From Pseudocitrobacter corydidari (lineage in GTDB: Bacteria; Pseudomonadota; Gammaproteobacteria; Enterobacterales; Enterobacteriaceae), in the NCBI RefSeq assembly GCF_021172065.1, contig NZ_CP087880.1:2456583-2520582 (forward strand): 64,000 nt of DNA, written 5' to 3'. Below the pieces are notes generated by a model. That model did no database searches. It had not been told where the DNA came from and worked only from the letters and a program-made list of their open reading frames with translations. This document shows positions 27,277-38,052 of this stretch, one piece after another; position 1 is the first letter of the stretch, and every line of letters begins with the position of its first letter. The position numbers and the translations under genes were made by a program.

Positions 27277-27971
27277 CAAAGGTTTACGCGGTGAACGGGC
27301 GTAATCGCCCCGTAATCATTGACGCTCTGCCACGAAAGCGTACCGCTCGCCGAGGCGGGAATCGCCTGCTGGGCGCTGTTTTTCGGCGCAATCATCAGGT
27401 TGTTGATGCGCTGACCACCAAGCTGCAAATTGACAAGCGTGACGTAATAAGGCGACGCATTGGTCACCTTCAGATGCGTGCCGCTGCGCTCAAAACGCAG
27501 GTGCGACAGGGCCTCTTCCGGCGGCATCGCCAGATTTTTTGGGCGAACGAACAGTTTGATACGCGACAAAATCGCCAGTTGCAGAACGTTCTTCCCTTCG
27601 ATATTCGCTTTATTGACGGACGGAATCGCCTTCACGTTCATCCAGAACAGCGACTCGCGATCGGACGGTAAAGGCTGCCCGGCGTAAATAATACGCAGGG
27701 TGTTTTCACTTTTTGGCTCACTGACGAACAGCGGCGGCGTCACAACGAAGGTTGATTCTTTTTTCCCAAGGTCGTTTTCAATCCATGCGTTAATTAAATA
27801 ACGTTCTTTATCATTGCTGTTAGTGATGGCCAGCGACGTCTGTTTGGCGTCTGCCGGGTAAATAACGCGCGTAGCGCCCAGTGCCACTCCCCCGGATGCC
27901 TGCGCAGGCAGCGAGACACACAGCAGTAAAAATGACAGGGCCATGCTTGATTTAATAATTGCGTTAATCAC
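27276..27971 (-). CDS. fimC: Fimbrial periplasmic chaperone FimC
   Basis: 231-residue PapD-like chaperone that caps subunits by donor-strand complementation. Signal peptide to about residue 25 (LPAQA), then [24 protein letters not shown] (the Arg in strand A1 that anchors subunit C-termini), [22 protein letters not shown], and [26 protein letters not shown], the chaperone signature. The start is GTG 27971 with AAAGGT upstream. It lies 27 nt after fimI and overlaps fimD. Confidence 0.95.
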   Translation of the reverse strand: MINAIIKSSMALSFLLLCVSLPAQASGGVALGATRVIYPADAKQTSLAITNSNDKERYLINAWIENDLGKKESTFVVTPPLFVSEPKSENTLRIIYAGQPLPSDRESLFWMNVKAIPSVNKANIEGKNVLQLAILSRIKLFVRPKNLAMPPEEALSHLRFERSGTHLKVTNASPYYVTLVNLQLGGQRINNLMIAPKNSAQQAIPASASGTLSWQSVNDYGAITPVHRVNL

Positions 27972-27998
27972 AACAATACCTTTTCTTTATTTGACGCT

Positions 27999-28541
27999 TC
28001 AGGGATAAAGCAACGTAAACCAGACATCAGACTGAATGGCGCCTGGCATAACCTGGCCGGAAATAGCCCGATAGCGCGCGCTGAAATGAAATATCAGCTC
28101 ATCATCATTAATAGGAAAATAGGAAACCGGCTGGGCGTTCGGAATAATGTGCCGCTGGCTATTATCAAATAACGCCAGCCCTACCCCGCTGTTTGGTTGA
28201 CGGCCATCGACGCGCGACGTGGTCATAAACACCAGCGGATCTTCCGTTGGCGTCAGCCCCTGGAAGGCAATCCCCACGGTCTGCGAGACATCTTTTCGGC
28301 AGTCGACCAGGCGTAGCGTAAACGGCACCTGCGTGGTGGCAAAGCTTCCCGGCCCGGTAAACGCGTTGGTCCGGTACTGCCCCATCTCGATGCGCATATT
28401 CTGGCTTTCAGTGGCGACAGCACAGGCGCTGTTAACCAGCTCACCGCGCATTTGTACCTTTCCACCTTCGATGATAACTCTGTGCGCCAGCGCGGGCAGA
28501 GAAAGCATCAGCGTGGCCAGCAGGAACACAATCCCTCTCAT
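27999..28541 (-). CDS. fimI: Fimbrial protein FimI
   Basis: 180-residue pilin-like subunit. Signal peptide [19 protein letters not shown]; pilin features [18 protein letters not shown] (first Cys), VDCRKD (second Cys) and the C-terminal beta strand VWFTLLYP. In Salmonella fimI lies in the same place between fimA and fimC and may act in fimbrial length or termination. It follows fimA by 64 nt, with a small hairpin between that could lower expression relative to the major subunit. Confidence 0.9.
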   Translation of the reverse strand: MRGIVFLLATLMLSLPALAHRVIIEGGKVQMRGELVNSACAVATESQNMRIEMGQYRTNAFTGPGSFATTQVPFTLRLVDCRKDVSQTVGIAFQGLTPTEDPLVFMTTSRVDGRQPNSGVGLALFDNSQRHIIPNAQPVSYFPINDDELIFHFSARYRAISGQVMPGAIQSDVWFTLLYP

Positions 28542-28566
28542 TCGTGGCTCTCTTCAGGTGATTCGA

Positions 28567-28582
28567 GCCTCATCCCTGAGGC
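28567..28582. other. Small hairpin between fimA and fimI
   Basis: GCCTCA-TCCC-TGAGGC, a 6-bp perfect stem. There is no T-run. It may stabilise or partly end the fimA transcript, as is common after a major pilin gene. Confidence 0.35.
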
Positions 28583-28605
28583 AATGTCACTCCCTGTATT
28601 AGCGA

Positions 28606-29157
28606 TTACTCGTACTTCATCACAAAGGTCGCGTCCGCGTTCGCCTGACCCGGCTCTGCGGTATCCGCCGTTGCTTTGTAGCGCGCGGTGAAGTTCAGGG
28701 TGTTAGTGCCCTGCAGCAGAGTCTGCGCAGAAGAGAAGGTTGCGCCATCCGGGCTCAGCGTTTTCGATTTGCTGTCGAGGATCTCGATACCTACGCCTTT
28801 CGCCGCGGTATTGTTGTTGGTGGCGTTAACCGCCAGCAGCGTTGCGTCGGTGGCGTCAGCCTGGCCGCTGAATGCAACAGCAGCGGTTGCGGAAACGCTC
28901 GGATCGCAATCGTTCAAAACGATAGTGAACGGCATATTGGTGGTGGTATCGCCGACTGCAGTAAATTTCGCCGTGCGATACTGGCCCAGTTCAACAATTT
29001 GATCTGAAGACTCAGTATTTACCGCACACGCTGCGTTGACTAATTCACCTTTAAAGTGAACGCTGCCGCCATTAACGGAAACCGGCGCAGCCTGTGCGGC
29101 ACCCGCCATTAATACGAAAGACGCCATCACAGTAGAGGCAATAGTACTCAGTTTCAT
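28606..29157 (-). CDS. fimA: Type 1 fimbrial major subunit FimA
   Basis: 183-residue major pilin (Salmonella FimA 185). Signal peptide [23 protein letters not shown]; mature [27 protein letters not shown] with the first Cys, NDCDPSV with the second, and a C-terminal DATFVMKYE beta zipper. AAGGAATACCT precedes ATG 29157, which fixes the start; the longer open frame to 29226 has no support. It is the first gene of the fimAICDHF operon, transcribed away from folD. Confidence 0.95.
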   Translation of the reverse strand: MKLSTIASTVMASFVLMAGAAQAAPVSVNGGSVHFKGELVNAACAVNTESSDQIVELGQYRTAKFTAVGDTTTNMPFTIVLNDCDPSVSATAAVAFSGQADATDATLLAVNATNNNTAAKGVGIEILDSKSKTLSPDGATFSSAQTLLQGTNTLNFTARYKATADTAEPGQANADATFVMKYE

Positions 29158-29564
29158 AGGTATTCCTTGATGAATTAAAACATTGTGACGAACCGAATAT
29201 CCTGTACGACTCGCATGACATAGCACGGCAAATAATTGCCAGACCGCATAACCTCAGCATCCCTGAGAGAGTTAAAAACACTGCCAAATAATGGACAGCG
29301 AGATATTCCGGCGAGGACACCGGAAGAACTTTATTTCGACGGTAAGGTACAGAAATTAAATAAGAGAAAATACGTATAAACACTGAGCCCAGGCTAAGCC
29401 ACGTCCTAATTTTCACCAGGACAAAACCCTGCAAGCCGTAAGACTATCGTCAGCGGGAAGGGCTTTCGCGCGAAAACTCGCAAAGGATGACTGACAGAAA
29501 GCCCCGCATCTGACAAAATATGGCCATCCCCCTTTCGAAAGTGACAGATGGAATCTTCTCTCTG
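29158..29564. promoter_or_regulatory. Divergent fimA-folD control region
   Basis: About 400 nt containing the fimA promoter, expected to be activated by FimZ and FimY, and the folD promoter. I see no pair of 9-bp inverted repeats of the E. coli fimS type, and no fimB/fimE recombinase is present, so expression is not phase-inverted here. Confidence 0.6.
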
Positions 29565-30431
29565 ATGGCAGCTAAGATTATTGACGGTAAAACGATTGCG
29601 CAGCAGGTGCGCTCTGAGGTTGCGGAAAAAGTGCAGGCGCGCGTTGCAGCAGGAAAACGTGCTCCCGGGCTTGCCGTTGTGCTGGTTGGCAGCAATCCGG
29701 CCTCACAAATTTATGTCGCAAGCAAACGCAAAGCCTGCGACGAAGTGGGGTTCGTCTCCCGCTCTTATGACCTGCCGGAAACCACCAGTGAAGCCGAGCT
29801 GCTGACGCTTATCGACACCCTGAATGCCGACAAAACCATTGATGGCATCTTAGTGCAGTTGCCGCTTCCGGCGGGCATCGATAATGTGAAAGTGCTGGAA
29901 CGCATTGCGCCCGATAAAGACGTTGACGGTTTTCATCCGTATAATGTGGGCCGCCTGTGTCAGCGCGCGCCGCGTCTGCGCCCGTGTACGCCGCGCGGTA
30001 TCGTTACGCTGCTTGAGCGCTATAACATCGACACCTATGGGCTGAATGCCGTCGTTATCGGCGCATCTAACATCGTAGGCCGCCCGATGAGCATGGAGCT
30101 GCTGCTGGCCGGTTGTACCACCACCGTAACTCACCGCTTCACCAAAAACCTGCGTCACCATGTCGAAAATGCCGACCTGTTGATTGTCGCCGTCGGTAAA
30201 CCGGGCTTTATTCCGGGCGATTGGATCAAAGAAGGCGCTATCGTCATGGATGTCGGCATTAACCGACTGGAAAATGGCAAAGTAGTGGGCGATGTGGTTT
30301 TTGAAGATGCGGCAAAACGCGCGTCTTACATTACCCCGGTTCCGGGCGGCGTCGGCCCGATGACCGTTGCAACACTTATTCAGAATACGCTTCAGGCCTG
30401 TGAAGAGTATCACGACGTCGAGGAAGCATAA
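29565..30431 (+). CDS. folD: Bifunctional methylenetetrahydrofolate dehydrogenase/cyclohydrolase
   Basis: Cytoplasmic enzyme that interconverts 5,10-methylene-THF and 10-formyl-THF (NADP-linked dehydrogenase plus cyclohydrolase). The 288-residue product starts [19 protein letters not shown] like E. coli FolD. Family signatures are seen: [22 protein letters not shown] (catalytic Lys), [35 protein letters not shown] and [13 protein letters not shown] used ATG 29565; the upstream in-frame ATG at 29520 adds residues absent in the family. The stop overlaps the ybcJ start by 1 bp. Confidence 0.97.
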   Translation: MAAKIIDGKTIAQQVRSEVAEKVQARVAAGKRAPGLAVVLVGSNPASQIYVASKRKACDEVGFVSRSYDLPETTSEAELLTLIDTLNADKTIDGILVQLPLPAGIDNVKVLERIAPDKDVDGFHPYNVGRLCQRAPRLRPCTPRGIVTLLERYNIDTYGLNAVVIGASNIVGRPMSMELLLAGCTTTVTHRFTKNLRHHVENADLLIVAVGKPGFIPGDWIKEGAIVMDVGINRLENGKVVGDVVFEDAAKRASYITPVPGGVGPMTVATLIQNTLQACEEYHDVEEA

Positions 30432-30643
30432 TGGCCACATTCTCTTTAGGAAAACACCCGCACGTTGAACTGTGCGATCTGCTGAAACTGGAAGGCTGGA
30501 CCGAAAGCGGCGCGCAGGCGAAAATCGTCATCGCCGATGGTCAGGTGAAAGTTGACGGCGTGGTTGAAACGCGCAAGCGTTGCAAAATCGTCGCCGGACA
30601 AACGGTGAGCTTTGCGGGGCAGAGCATTACCGTCGCCCCTTAA
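30431..30643 (+). CDS. ybcJ: S4-domain RNA-binding protein YbcJ
   Basis: 70-residue protein nearly identical to E. coli YbcJ, a single S4-like RNA-binding fold (LCDLLKLEGWTESGAQAKIVI then GQVKVDGVVETRKRCKI). The role is probably in ribosome or RNA handling; function unproven. The TAATG junction with folD shows they are co-transcribed, and a strong terminator follows. Confidence 0.95.
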   Translation: MATFSLGKHPHVELCDLLKLEGWTESGAQAKIVIADGQVKVDGVVETRKRCKIVAGQTVSFAGQSITVAP

Positions 30644-30658
30644 TCGCCCACCTTCTAT

Positions 30659-30685
30659 AGCCCTTAATTTTTAAGGGCTTTTTTT
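30659..30685 (+). terminator. Intrinsic terminator of folD-ybcJ
   Basis: Perfect 9-bp stem AGCCCTTAA/TTAAGGGCT with a TTT loop and a run of seven Ts. Confidence 0.95.
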
Positions 30686-30716
30686 GGCAATGAGTAAAGC
30701 AATCAAAGGAATTGAT

Positions 30717-32075
30717 ATGTTTTATTATCTATTTATATCAGCAATCGTTTTATTTTCCTCTGTGTCCCAGGCTAAGGTAGGCGGTGACGATAATAAGCCC
30801 GTCTGGTTTAATAACCAGGTCACCGCTTACCACTATTCTGATTTTAATTTTTGGGGAAAGAATAAAGAACCTTTCTGTGGAGGCAGTAGCGATGAATACG
30901 CCGCGACGGCGGACCAATGGCTGGGTAGATATGCTGTAACACGTGAAGATAAAACCTGGTACCGCATTATTCCCGATGATAATTCTACTGCCGATATTGC
31001 ACCACAGTGCTCGATACAATATATCGACACCACTGACGGAAAATTTGCCGTTACGACCGATCATACTGAGTGCAGGTTAATTCTTGCCAGCACGCAAAAG
31101 GCTGGCCCCATTCCAGCCGGGCAAAAAGGCGCACTACTCGATTTCGGTAAATATTACGCCTTTCTTCCCTTACAACAGGTTGAAACACTTCCAGGCCGCT
31201 ATCCAGAGGCCTCGCGTAGCCCCATCAACCTGCGCTGGAAACAGCCGAATGTCAGTACAGTTGCCGATATTCGCATCATGCTTAACGAGATCTTTGCCCG
31301 CTACGGTTACATCTTTACTCCCGGCGGCGAAATGGATACCTGGTTCAGAGCGCAGCCGTGGTACAAACCGAAGTATAGTGATGTCTCCGCGCTGCTGACC
31401 GATACCGAGCACGACAATGTCAAATACCTGAAGTCAATCCTTTCAGATGAAGTTCAACAGGATAAGCAGCGATTATTCAAAGCGGTGACGGACTTTTGTC
31501 GGGCCGTTAAAACGGAAAATATTCAGTACATTCTTAGCAATATACCTGAGAGCATAAGTTACGATGCAGATCAATTAATGACAAAAGATGTATTTCAGGA
31601 AAGAATGCCTGAATTTCTCGACATAATGAAACGCCCTGAAAATTGTGGTCAAAAACTCCCTAATTTATTAAAAGATAACATTCTTAATAAGACCATTTAT
31701 GATTACTCGAATAACATTGAACTGGAATACGACCAGAAGAAAAAGAAATATCTTCTGAGTTACATTGCCTGGGACGAGCGTTGTGTAAAAAACAATGAGC
31801 AAATTGAACTATCCGGATTTATCGTTAAACGCTCGTCGCCCTATAAAGAAACGGCTGAAACCCTGATGTTGAAAACGGTTGAATTCCCTTGTGTTTCGGG
31901 CTCAAAGGCTAGCAACATTTATGTGATGCTTGAGGTTCCCGCACAGGAATATGATGATTATATTAAAAATATTTATCGTAAAGTGACACTGAAGGGAAAA
32001 GTGAAAGTTAACCCCGAAAAAAATGCCATTCTCCCGGTGTCGCTTATTGTTGAACCCCACACATTACAGCAATAG
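30717..32075 (+). CDS. Secreted YARHG-domain protein of unknown function
   Basis: 452-residue protein with a signal peptide (MFYYLFISAIVLFSSVSQA). The middle region (about 180-235) has NEIFARYGYIF, GGEMDTWFRAQPWYKPKY and a C-terminal LT-D pattern (TDTEHDNVKYLK), which is the YARHG extracellular domain pattern. The C-terminal half is AT-rich, with many Lys and Asn and paired cysteines (ENCGQKL, DERCVKN, FPCVSG). Start chosen at 30717 because AAAGGA precedes it; the frame is open upstream. It sits alone between the folD terminator and a BIME. I cannot assign a function; cell-envelope location is likely. Confidence 0.75.
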   Translation: MFYYLFISAIVLFSSVSQAKVGGDDNKPVWFNNQVTAYHYSDFNFWGKNKEPFCGGSSDEYAATADQWLGRYAVTREDKTWYRIIPDDNSTADIAPQCSIQYIDTTDGKFAVTTDHTECRLILASTQKAGPIPAGQKGALLDFGKYYAFLPLQQVETLPGRYPEASRSPINLRWKQPNVSTVADIRIMLNEIFARYGYIFTPGGEMDTWFRAQPWYKPKYSDVSALLTDTEHDNVKYLKSILSDEVQQDKQRLFKAVTDFCRAVKTENIQYILSNIPESISYDADQLMTKDVFQERMPEFLDIMKRPENCGQKLPNLLKDNILNKTIYDYSNNIELEYDQKKKKYLLSYIAWDERCVKNNEQIELSGFIVKRSSPYKETAETLMLKTVEFPCVSGSKASNIYVMLEVPAQEYDDYIKNIYRKVTLKGKVKVNPEKNAILPVSLIVEPHTLQQ

Positions 32076-32082
32076 CTGACAT

Positions 32083-32260
<178 letters not shown>

Positions 32261-32295
32261 AAAAAACAGAAGGGAGCCGAATGGCTCCCTTCTGT
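32261..32295 (-). terminator. Intrinsic terminator of the autotransporter gene
   Basis: Perfect 13-bp stem ACAGAAGGGAGCC/GGCTCCCTTCTGT with a 4-nt loop, followed on the minus strand by TTTTTT; 11 nt after the stop codon. Confidence 0.95.
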
Positions 32296-32305
32296 ACTTC
32301 CGGCC

Positions 32306-35300
32306 TTACCAGCCGTATTTCACCCCCAGCATCCCCTGGGTGTCGCTGTAGCCCTTGTCGCCCATCTGCACGCCCACGTTGCCCCACACGCTCAGGTTTT
32401 GACTCAGCTTCCCTTCCACACCCGTGCGCACTTCGCCCAGGTTGCGCGAGCCGTCGCGGCTGACGCGTACCCCGTCCATCCGCACACCGTAGGTTTCACT
32501 GTTGTAAATCCAGTTCGCCTCCACGTACGGCTGGAACTCGCGGCCTTTCCCTTCATCCAGCTTATTATGACTATTGAGGAAGGTCTTCACGCCCAGACGC
32601 GTCTGCACGTTGCCGTCGCCTTCGCTGCGGATACGCGTGCCGTCATGACGGGTGTGCGCATCGTCCTTCACGCCCATCCACGTCACCTGCGCCTGCGGCT
32701 GTACGTACCAGCTGTTCAGCGTGCCCGCGCTGCCGCTGAACTCGCCCGCCTTTAGCGTGTACCCCGCTTCCAGCGAGGCCGTCAGCCCCTTCGACCGGTA
32801 GTCGTCGCGCTCGCGGTTGTCCGCTTCCACGCTGTTGTCGAACCAGCTGTACAGCAGCCAGCTGTCCACGTACGCCCCGCTGCGGTCGGCTTCGTTCTGG
32901 TACCACGTGCCGTACACCCCGGCGCTGTAGCCGCTGACGCGCCCGTCTGAGTCATAGCCCGCCCGGTCGCTGCGGGTGTTACTATGCGCGTTGGCGTAAC
33001 CGCCCATCACGCCCAGGTGGAAACGGTCCTGCCCGCTGGTGCTCCACTGCGCCACTTCGCCCCCCACCTGTAACACGTAGCGGTTGCTCTGCGTTTTCAG
33101 CTGACCGTCTCCTGCCTGCGAACGCTCATGCCCGCCGACGTGACGCATCCACAGGCTGCCCGCGAAGCTCTCCTCGTCATGCAGCCCTTCCGTATACTGC
33201 GGCTCGCCCAGACGGTCGTGCAGACGGTGCGTGAAGAAGCTGTTGGCCGTCGCCAGGTTGCTGATGTAGCTCCCCGCTTCCGGGCGCAGTACCGATGGCC
33301 CGGTCGGGTCGACAATCGGCGGCTGTGCCGGGGCGACAGGATCTATCGGCTCCACAGGGTCAACGGGGTCCACAGGATCTACCGGAGTCACAGGTTCCAC
33401 CGGGTCAACCGGATCTACCGGCGTTACTGGAACCACTGGGTCAACCGGGTCGACTGGATCGACTGGATCGACTGGGTCTACAGGATCAACAGGGTCGATG
33501 GGTTTCACCGGGTCAACCGGCGGTGTGCCCGTCCACTTACTGGTCAGATACCAGTTGGCGGCATTCTCGCCCTGCCCTTTCGCCAGCGTATACACCCATG
33601 CGCCCGCTTCCACCGTGCCGGTGGTCAGGGCGAAGTTACCCGCCGAGTTGCCGCCGACATTGACCAGTTCAATACCATAATTGGATTCAGCCCCGGAACC
33701 GCCGACGTTGTTCACCTGCACGCGGGTATTTCCTGAAGTGTCGCCCTTCACCGTCAGTTTATCGGTGGCCGACTGGTCATCGCCCAGCTCGGTGTTGAAG
33801 GCCATCAGGCCGTTATTGCCCGTGTAGTTGCCGTTCACCACCAGCTGATTGCCCGGCTGTGCGCCAGGCTGGTTCATCAGCACCGTGCCGCTGTTATGCA
33901 GGTTGCCGCCCACCGTGGTCTGCGCCACCGCCAGCGTGCCGCCCTGACGGATATCCATATCCCCCGCCGTGCTGCCGAAGCCCGAGAGCATCGCCCCGTC
34001 GTGGATATTCACCTGCTGGCTCGCCATCGCCACTGCGCCGTCTGCATCTGCGCCGAGCGCCAGCACGCCGCCGGTGATGTCCGTGGTGCCGGAATATCCC
34101 GCAGAATCTGCCGTTAACGTCAGCGTGCCGCTGCCCTGTTTATTCAGGTTGCCGCTGCCGGAGACCGCATGGCTCAGCGTCCAGTTGCTGTCGGTAGCCA
34201 CCGTCAGCAGGCCGTTATCCGTCACGTTCGCCATGCCCAGGTTCGCCGCGTCCGTGACCGTCATGGCGCTGTCCGCCTCGATACGGAACTGCCCGCTGAA
34301 ACTCTGGTTGTCGCCGGACACCGCCACAGCCGAAGCCTGCGTCGCGTCAACAATGCCCGCGCCGCTCAGGCTGTTGAGCAGCGTCCCGGTGACGCCATTC
34401 AGCGTCAGGATGCCGTCATCAATCACGTTGCCGCTGCCCGCGCCCTGCGCATCGTTCAGCACCACTTCCGCTGCACTTTCGATGGTGGTGGTGGCACTCA
34501 GACCCGCGTTCGCCCCGTCAATGGTCAGCACGCCGCCCGCCACGCCGAGATGGCCCGCCCCGGTCAGGCTGCCCTGGCTGGTGCCGCCGTTCTGCAGCGT
34601 CAGGCTGCCGCCGTTGAGCGCCAGCGTGGAGCCTGCTTCTCCGGTGAGCAGGCCCGCCGTCTGCGTGGTGCCGTTCAGGTCGGCAAGAGCACCGTCACTG
34701 ATAACCAGCGCCGAGGTGTTGCCCAGCGCGCCGTCCGCATCGGTACGCAGCGTGCCCGCCTGCACCTGCGTTTCGCCGCTGTAGCGGTTACTCACATTCG
34801 ACAGCGACACCAGCCCGGCAGTATTGATGCCAAGATTCCCCTCGCCGGAGATAGCCGCCGACATATCTGCCGCCGCCCCCTGCGCCCCGGCGTGCTCGGC
34901 CAGCACCAGCGTTTGCCCGGTGTGGATATCCAGCGCCTTCAGGCCATAGTTAACATACAAACCATCGCCCGGCTCGGTGGTCAGGCGGAAACCGTAATCC
35001 CCGTCCGCCACCACATCACCGTTCTGCGCAATGGCGATGCGTACACCTTCCGCCACCGGGTCGCCGTTCTGGTCCGTCAGCGTCAGCGCACCGCCGGAGC
35101 CGGTCACCTCCTGCGCATGCACCAGCAGCACGCTCACATTGGTGTCATCCTGCTCCAGCAGATTCAGCGTGGTATCCGCGTTTTCCGCACCCGGATCGTC
35201 CCACTCCTCGGCCACCGTGACCTGCACATTGCCGCTGTTGGCGACCAGCGTCGGCGTCTGAACCACGCCCTCGGCCTGCGTATCGGCAGGCATCGAAACA

Positions 35301-37393
35301 TCAAACGCCAGCGTACCGCCGTTCATATTCAAACTGCCAATCTGTTGTGCACCGTCGCCGACGGTGGTGGTATTACCCGCATCCAGCTTCAGCGTCGCCT
35401 GCGTCAGCGCCAGGGTGTTATCGCCGGAAAGATCGAAGGTGCTGTTTTTAAGCTCTGCGGTACCGGTAAAAGCGCTGCCGGTGGTGTCGGTAAAGCTGAA
35501 GGCGTTATCCACGCTGGCAAGGTTGACCTGCAGCAGGCCGTTACCGGTCAGCGCGTTGCTCAGGGCATAGTCGCCGGTATCTTCACTGACTCCCGTCACC
35601 GACAGCGTACCCGCGTCGGCAATATTCACCGCGCTGCTGCCCAGCCCGGTGTTGCCGGTGCTGGAGTGCGAGGCCACGGTAAGCGTGCCGCCGTTCACCT
35701 GCGTGCGCCCGCCGTAGCTGTTTTCGGCGGTAAGGACGGTGTGACCCGCGTCCTGAATGACCACGCCATTCTCGCCTGAGATCAGCGGATTAAAGGCATA
35801 ACCCGTTGCAGAATCATCGGTATGATTAAAGACCAGTGAACCGTTGCCTGCACCGAATGCCACGCTGCCGGTGATATTCCCGGCCACCGTGGCATTTGCT
35901 CCGTGTGCTGCGCCAATGTTGAGGGCGCCACTTCCCCCTTCGCGGCTGGCAATCACCAGGCCAGCGGTATCCAACGCCAGCGTTCCCGCATTACTCAGCG
36001 TCACTGCCCCCGTTCCGAAATCGCCAATCACCATGTTATTGCCTTGCAGCAGAGAGCCCTCGCCATCCACCACAATCTGTCCATCTGCCGTTGCCAGGGA
36101 ACCCAGAGAGATAGCATCTGCCGTCACCCTCCCTGCAGAATTAACAGTGAGTGCGCCATTTCCCTGATAGCCCACATTAAGCGCAGAGGTGCTGAACGTT
36201 GAGCCACTTCCCGTTACATCCGTTTTTCCCACCGCCGTGATGAAGCTTCCAATATCCACATCACCGGCATTAACCTTGCCGCCGCTGGCAATATTGAGCG
36301 TACCAGAGCCGGTCTGCCCGACGTAGAGCGATTGTCCGACGTCCTCTTTATTGACGATATTGAGCTGTCCACCGCTATTGACGTTAATCGTCCCGTCAGT
36401 CTCTTCCAGACGTGCAACGGAGACTTGCCCGGTACTGGATACCGCCGCGCCATGGGTAATGTTGAGCGAACTATTTCCGGCATCGCCAATCAGCAAGCCG
36501 GTGACGTCAAAGCGGGAGTTATTGCCATCAACATTCACGACCGCAGCTGAGCCTTCGTACTTACCAAGCGTTGTATACCCCGCGGATACTCGGCCACCTG
36601 ATGAAATCGTCAAGGCAGCATTAGCTTTATAACCCAGGGTAAACAAGCTGGTATTCGAGATATTCCAACGGCCGCCCGTCGAGACCAGCACCGAGTTGTC
36701 CGTATCGTTCTGGTAACCGATAGTTGAACTTCCCTCCGTGTTCACTTCAGCGTTTTCGGTCACACTCATGGAGCCCTGACCGTTATAGCCCACCATGAGG
36801 CGGCCCGTGTTCAGACTGGAATTTCTACCACTTACTGTTATTGTGCCAGCCTTTTCACCTGAAGAGCCGACATAAATAACCTTAGCACTTGCCGTTCCCC
36901 CATTAAGAACATTAAGACTGCCTTCGCCACTGTTTCCTATATGGAGTTCGTCGTTATCGAGGATTAAAACACCTGAATCGCTGACATTCACTACATCAGC
37001 CTCTCCAGCACTCATGCCAATATGGTTATAGTCTTTACTGCCGATGGTAAGTTTACCACCAGAAAGAATATTGAGGATTGCACTCTTGCCGCTTCTATTA
37101 CCGCCTCCAACTTTTAAATTATTATCAGAAACTTCGCTGTTGATATTTACTGTTTTCCCATCCGCAATATTCATTTCGGAAAAGGCAGACCCAGAAATAG
37201 CCATCATGACAAAAAAGGAAAGCCACGCCTTCGGTGATAGCGTAAAACAGCCAGCAGGATTAAGGTTACCAGAACTTTCCGGTTGCTGACGTTGATCAAC
37301 GGATGATGATTTACGTTTGCCACTCGCTAATTCCGAACAGACCTGAAATACGTTTAATGTACTATTCCATATTACGCGGTAACTCTTATTCAT
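32306..37393 (-). CDS. Large type Va autotransporter (AIDA/pertactin-like) with extended signal peptide
   Basis: 1695-residue outer-membrane autotransporter. An ESPR-type extended signal ([20 protein letters not shown]) is followed by a hydrophobic segment (about 50-70). The passenger (about 70-1285) is a beta-helix of many Gly/Ser/Asn-rich repeats: first short [13 protein letters not shown] units, then passenger repeats ending [11 protein letters not shown] and a [21 protein letters not shown] autochaperone-like part. A Pro-rich VDPVDP linker spans about 1288-1358. The C-terminal 280 residues are the translocator barrel ([14 protein letters not shown] to GVKYGW). The passenger type suggests adhesion or biofilm formation. 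It is monocistronic with its own terminator and a long AT-rich upstream region. Confidence 0.93.
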   Translation of the reverse strand: MNKSYRVIWNSTLNVFQVCSELASGKRKSSSVDQRQQPESSGNLNPAGCFTLSPKAWLSFFVMMAISGSAFSEMNIADGKTVNINSEVSDNNLKVGGGNRSGKSAILNILSGGKLTIGSKDYNHIGMSAGEADVVNVSDSGVLILDNDELHIGNSGEGSLNVLNGGTASAKVIYVGSSGEKAGTITVSGRNSSLNTGRLMVGYNGQGSMSVTENAEVNTEGSSTIGYQNDTDNSVLVSTGGRWNISNTSLFTLGYKANAALTISSGGRVSAGYTTLGKYEGSAAVVNVDGNNSRFDVTGLLIGDAGNSSLNITHGAAVSSTGQVSVARLEETDGTINVNSGGQLNIVNKEDVGQSLYVGQTGSGTLNIASGGKVNAGDVDIGSFITAVGKTDVTGSGSTFSTSALNVGYQGNGALTVNSAGRVTADAISLGSLATADGQIVVDGEGSLLQGNNMVIGDFGTGAVTLSNAGTLALDTAGLVIASREGGSGALNIGAAHGANATVAGNITGSVAFGAGNGSLVFNHTDDSATGYAFNPLISGENGVVIQDAGHTVLTAENSYGGRTQVNGGTLTVASHSSTGNTGLGSSAVNIADAGTLSVTGVSEDTGDYALSNALTGNGLLQVNLASVDNAFSFTDTTGSAFTGTAELKNSTFDLSGDNTLALTQATLKLDAGNTTTVGDGAQQIGSLNMNGGTLAFDVSMPADTQAEGVVQTPTLVANSGNVQVTVAEEWDDPGAENADTTLNLLEQDDTNVSVLLVHAQEVTGSGGALTLTDQNGDPVAEGVRIAIAQNGDVVADGDYGFRLTTEPGDGLYVNYGLKALDIHTGQTLVLAEHAGAQGAAADMSAAISGEGNLGINTAGLVSLSNVSNRYSGETQVQAGTLRTDADGALGNTSALVISDGALADLNGTTQTAGLLTGEAGSTLALNGGSLTLQNGGTSQGSLTGAGHLGVAGGVLTIDGANAGLSATTTIESAAEVVLNDAQGAGSGNVIDDGILTLNGVTGTLLNSLSGAGIVDATQASAVAVSGDNQSFSGQFRIEADSAMTVTDAANLGMANVTDNGLLTVATDSNWTLSHAVSGSGNLNKQGSGTLTLTADSAGYSGTTDITGGVLALGADADGAVAMASQQVNIHDGAMLSGFGSTAGDMDIRQGGTLAVAQTTVGGNLHNSGTVLMNQPGAQPGNQLVVNGNYTGNNGLMAFNTELGDDQSATDKLTVKGDTSGNTRVQVNNVGGSGAESNYGIELVNVGGNSAGNFALTTGTVEAGAWVYTLAKGQGENAANWYLTSKWTGTPPVDPVKPIDPVDPVDPVDPVDPVDPVDPVVPVTPVDPVDPVEPVTPVDPVDPVDPVEPIDPVAPAQPPIVDPTGPSVLRPEAGSYISNLATANSFFTHRLHDRLGEPQYTEGLHDEESFAGSLWMRHVGGHERSQAGDGQLKTQSNRYVLQVGGEVAQWSTSGQDRFHLGVMGGYANAHSNTRSDRAGYDSDGRVSGYSAGVYGTWYQNEADRSGAYVDSWLLYSWFDNSVEADNRERDDYRSKGLTASLEAGYTLKAGEFSGSAGTLNSWYVQPQAQVTWMGVKDDAHTRHDGTRIRSEGDGNVQTRLGVKTFLNSHNKLDEGKGREFQPYVEANWIYNSETYGVRMDGVRVSRDGSRNLGEVRTGVEGKLSQNLSVWGNVGVQMGDKGYSDTQGMLGVKYGW
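33320..33530 (-). repeat. Tandem repeat coding for Pro-Val-Asp-Pro linker
   Basis: Short in-frame repeats of 9-12 bp encode PVDPVDPV units interrupted by EPVTP and EPIDP variants. They form the extended linker between passenger and barrel. Such repeats are prone to slippage, so the linker length may vary between strains. Confidence 0.9.
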
Positions 37394-37700
37394 TGCAGTG
37401 TCTCCATGCTACTGCGCCACGACTAACAGCGGGGATGCGGTTCGTCAGGCTAAACACAGAGCCATGAGTAAATCCGCACCGCGCGGTATATTTTAATTTA
37501 AGCTTTAATACTTTTATTACACGTACAGAACACCCATAGCATTTAATAAAAACGCTAAAGAAATGAAATATATTTCAAGTAATAAATTTACTCGCGGTTA
37601 CAATTCGAGTCTCACACCACGAAATAAAACTGTCAATACGACACCAGTTTCTGGATGACGCAATTAATTAATCACCGAAGTTATCTACTCCGAAAAATTC

Positions 37701-37916
37701 TTACAGACTCATTCTCAGCACGTCTGAAAAATGTCTCATCCCCTTATTCCGGACAAATACCGATGAGATTTTTACATCTTTGCATAAGACTTTTACTCTC
37801 ATTCCTGCGGCATACATCAAGAGCGAAATAGCACGATTAGTTAAACCATCCACAGGCATTACCCCTCTCGTCATAGCGATTGAATATCGATCAACTTCAA
37901 AAAATCGCAATCTCAT
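37701..37916 (-). pseudogene. Possible remnant of a LuxR-type regulator (HTH only)
   Basis: A 71-residue frame contains GLTNRAISLLMYAAGMRVKV then ISSVFVRNKGMRHFSDVL, which fits a LuxR-type HTH (Leu-Thr-x-Arg start, VKxxxxxxxIS, V-x-x-K-x-x-x-R recognition helix). A full regulator would have another 130 or more residues before it, but an in-frame stop lies about 36 nt upstream of the ATG. It may therefore be the tail of a decayed gene, or a free-standing HTH protein. It is beside the autotransporter, on the same strand. Ribosome site is weak. The 37394-37700 stretch before the autotransporter is AT-rich and otherwise empty. Confidence 0.3.
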
Positions 37917-37968
37917 CTGGCTTTCTATGAAAATCTTGTTGCGGAATTTCTACGTTTCTTCGACCATT

Positions 37969-37995
37969 AGTAGAACGTTCTACTAGAACGTTCTA
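37969..37995. promoter_or_regulatory. Double palindromic operator upstream of the PTS gene
   Basis: AGTAGAACGTTCTACT (37969-37984) is a perfect 16-bp palindrome, and TAGAACGTTCTA (37984-37995) repeats its core, centres 13 bp apart. The central AACGTT is typical of LacI-family operators. The linked LacI-type gene at 39631 is the likely binding protein. Confidence 0.7.
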
Positions 37996-38052
37996 CTTAC
38001 AATAACAGCGCAATCTAAGCGCACTTTATGGTCTCCAGTCGGGGGAATGGGT

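Noticed and set aside
29158..29564. Possible invertible fimbrial switch (fimS)
   Set aside because: No long-range pair of 9-bp inverted repeats and no FimB/FimE-type recombinase; regulators are of the FimYZ type.
33320..33530. Short regular repeats that could suggest a CRISPR or minisatellite
   Set aside because: They are in-frame 9-12 bp units coding for the Pro-Val-Asp-Pro linker of the autotransporter; no spacer structure and no cas genes.
34169..35779. 536-codon open frame on the plus strand
   Set aside because: Antisense to the autotransporter passenger; its open length follows from the GC-rich repeat codons of the real gene and it shows no domain or ribosome site.
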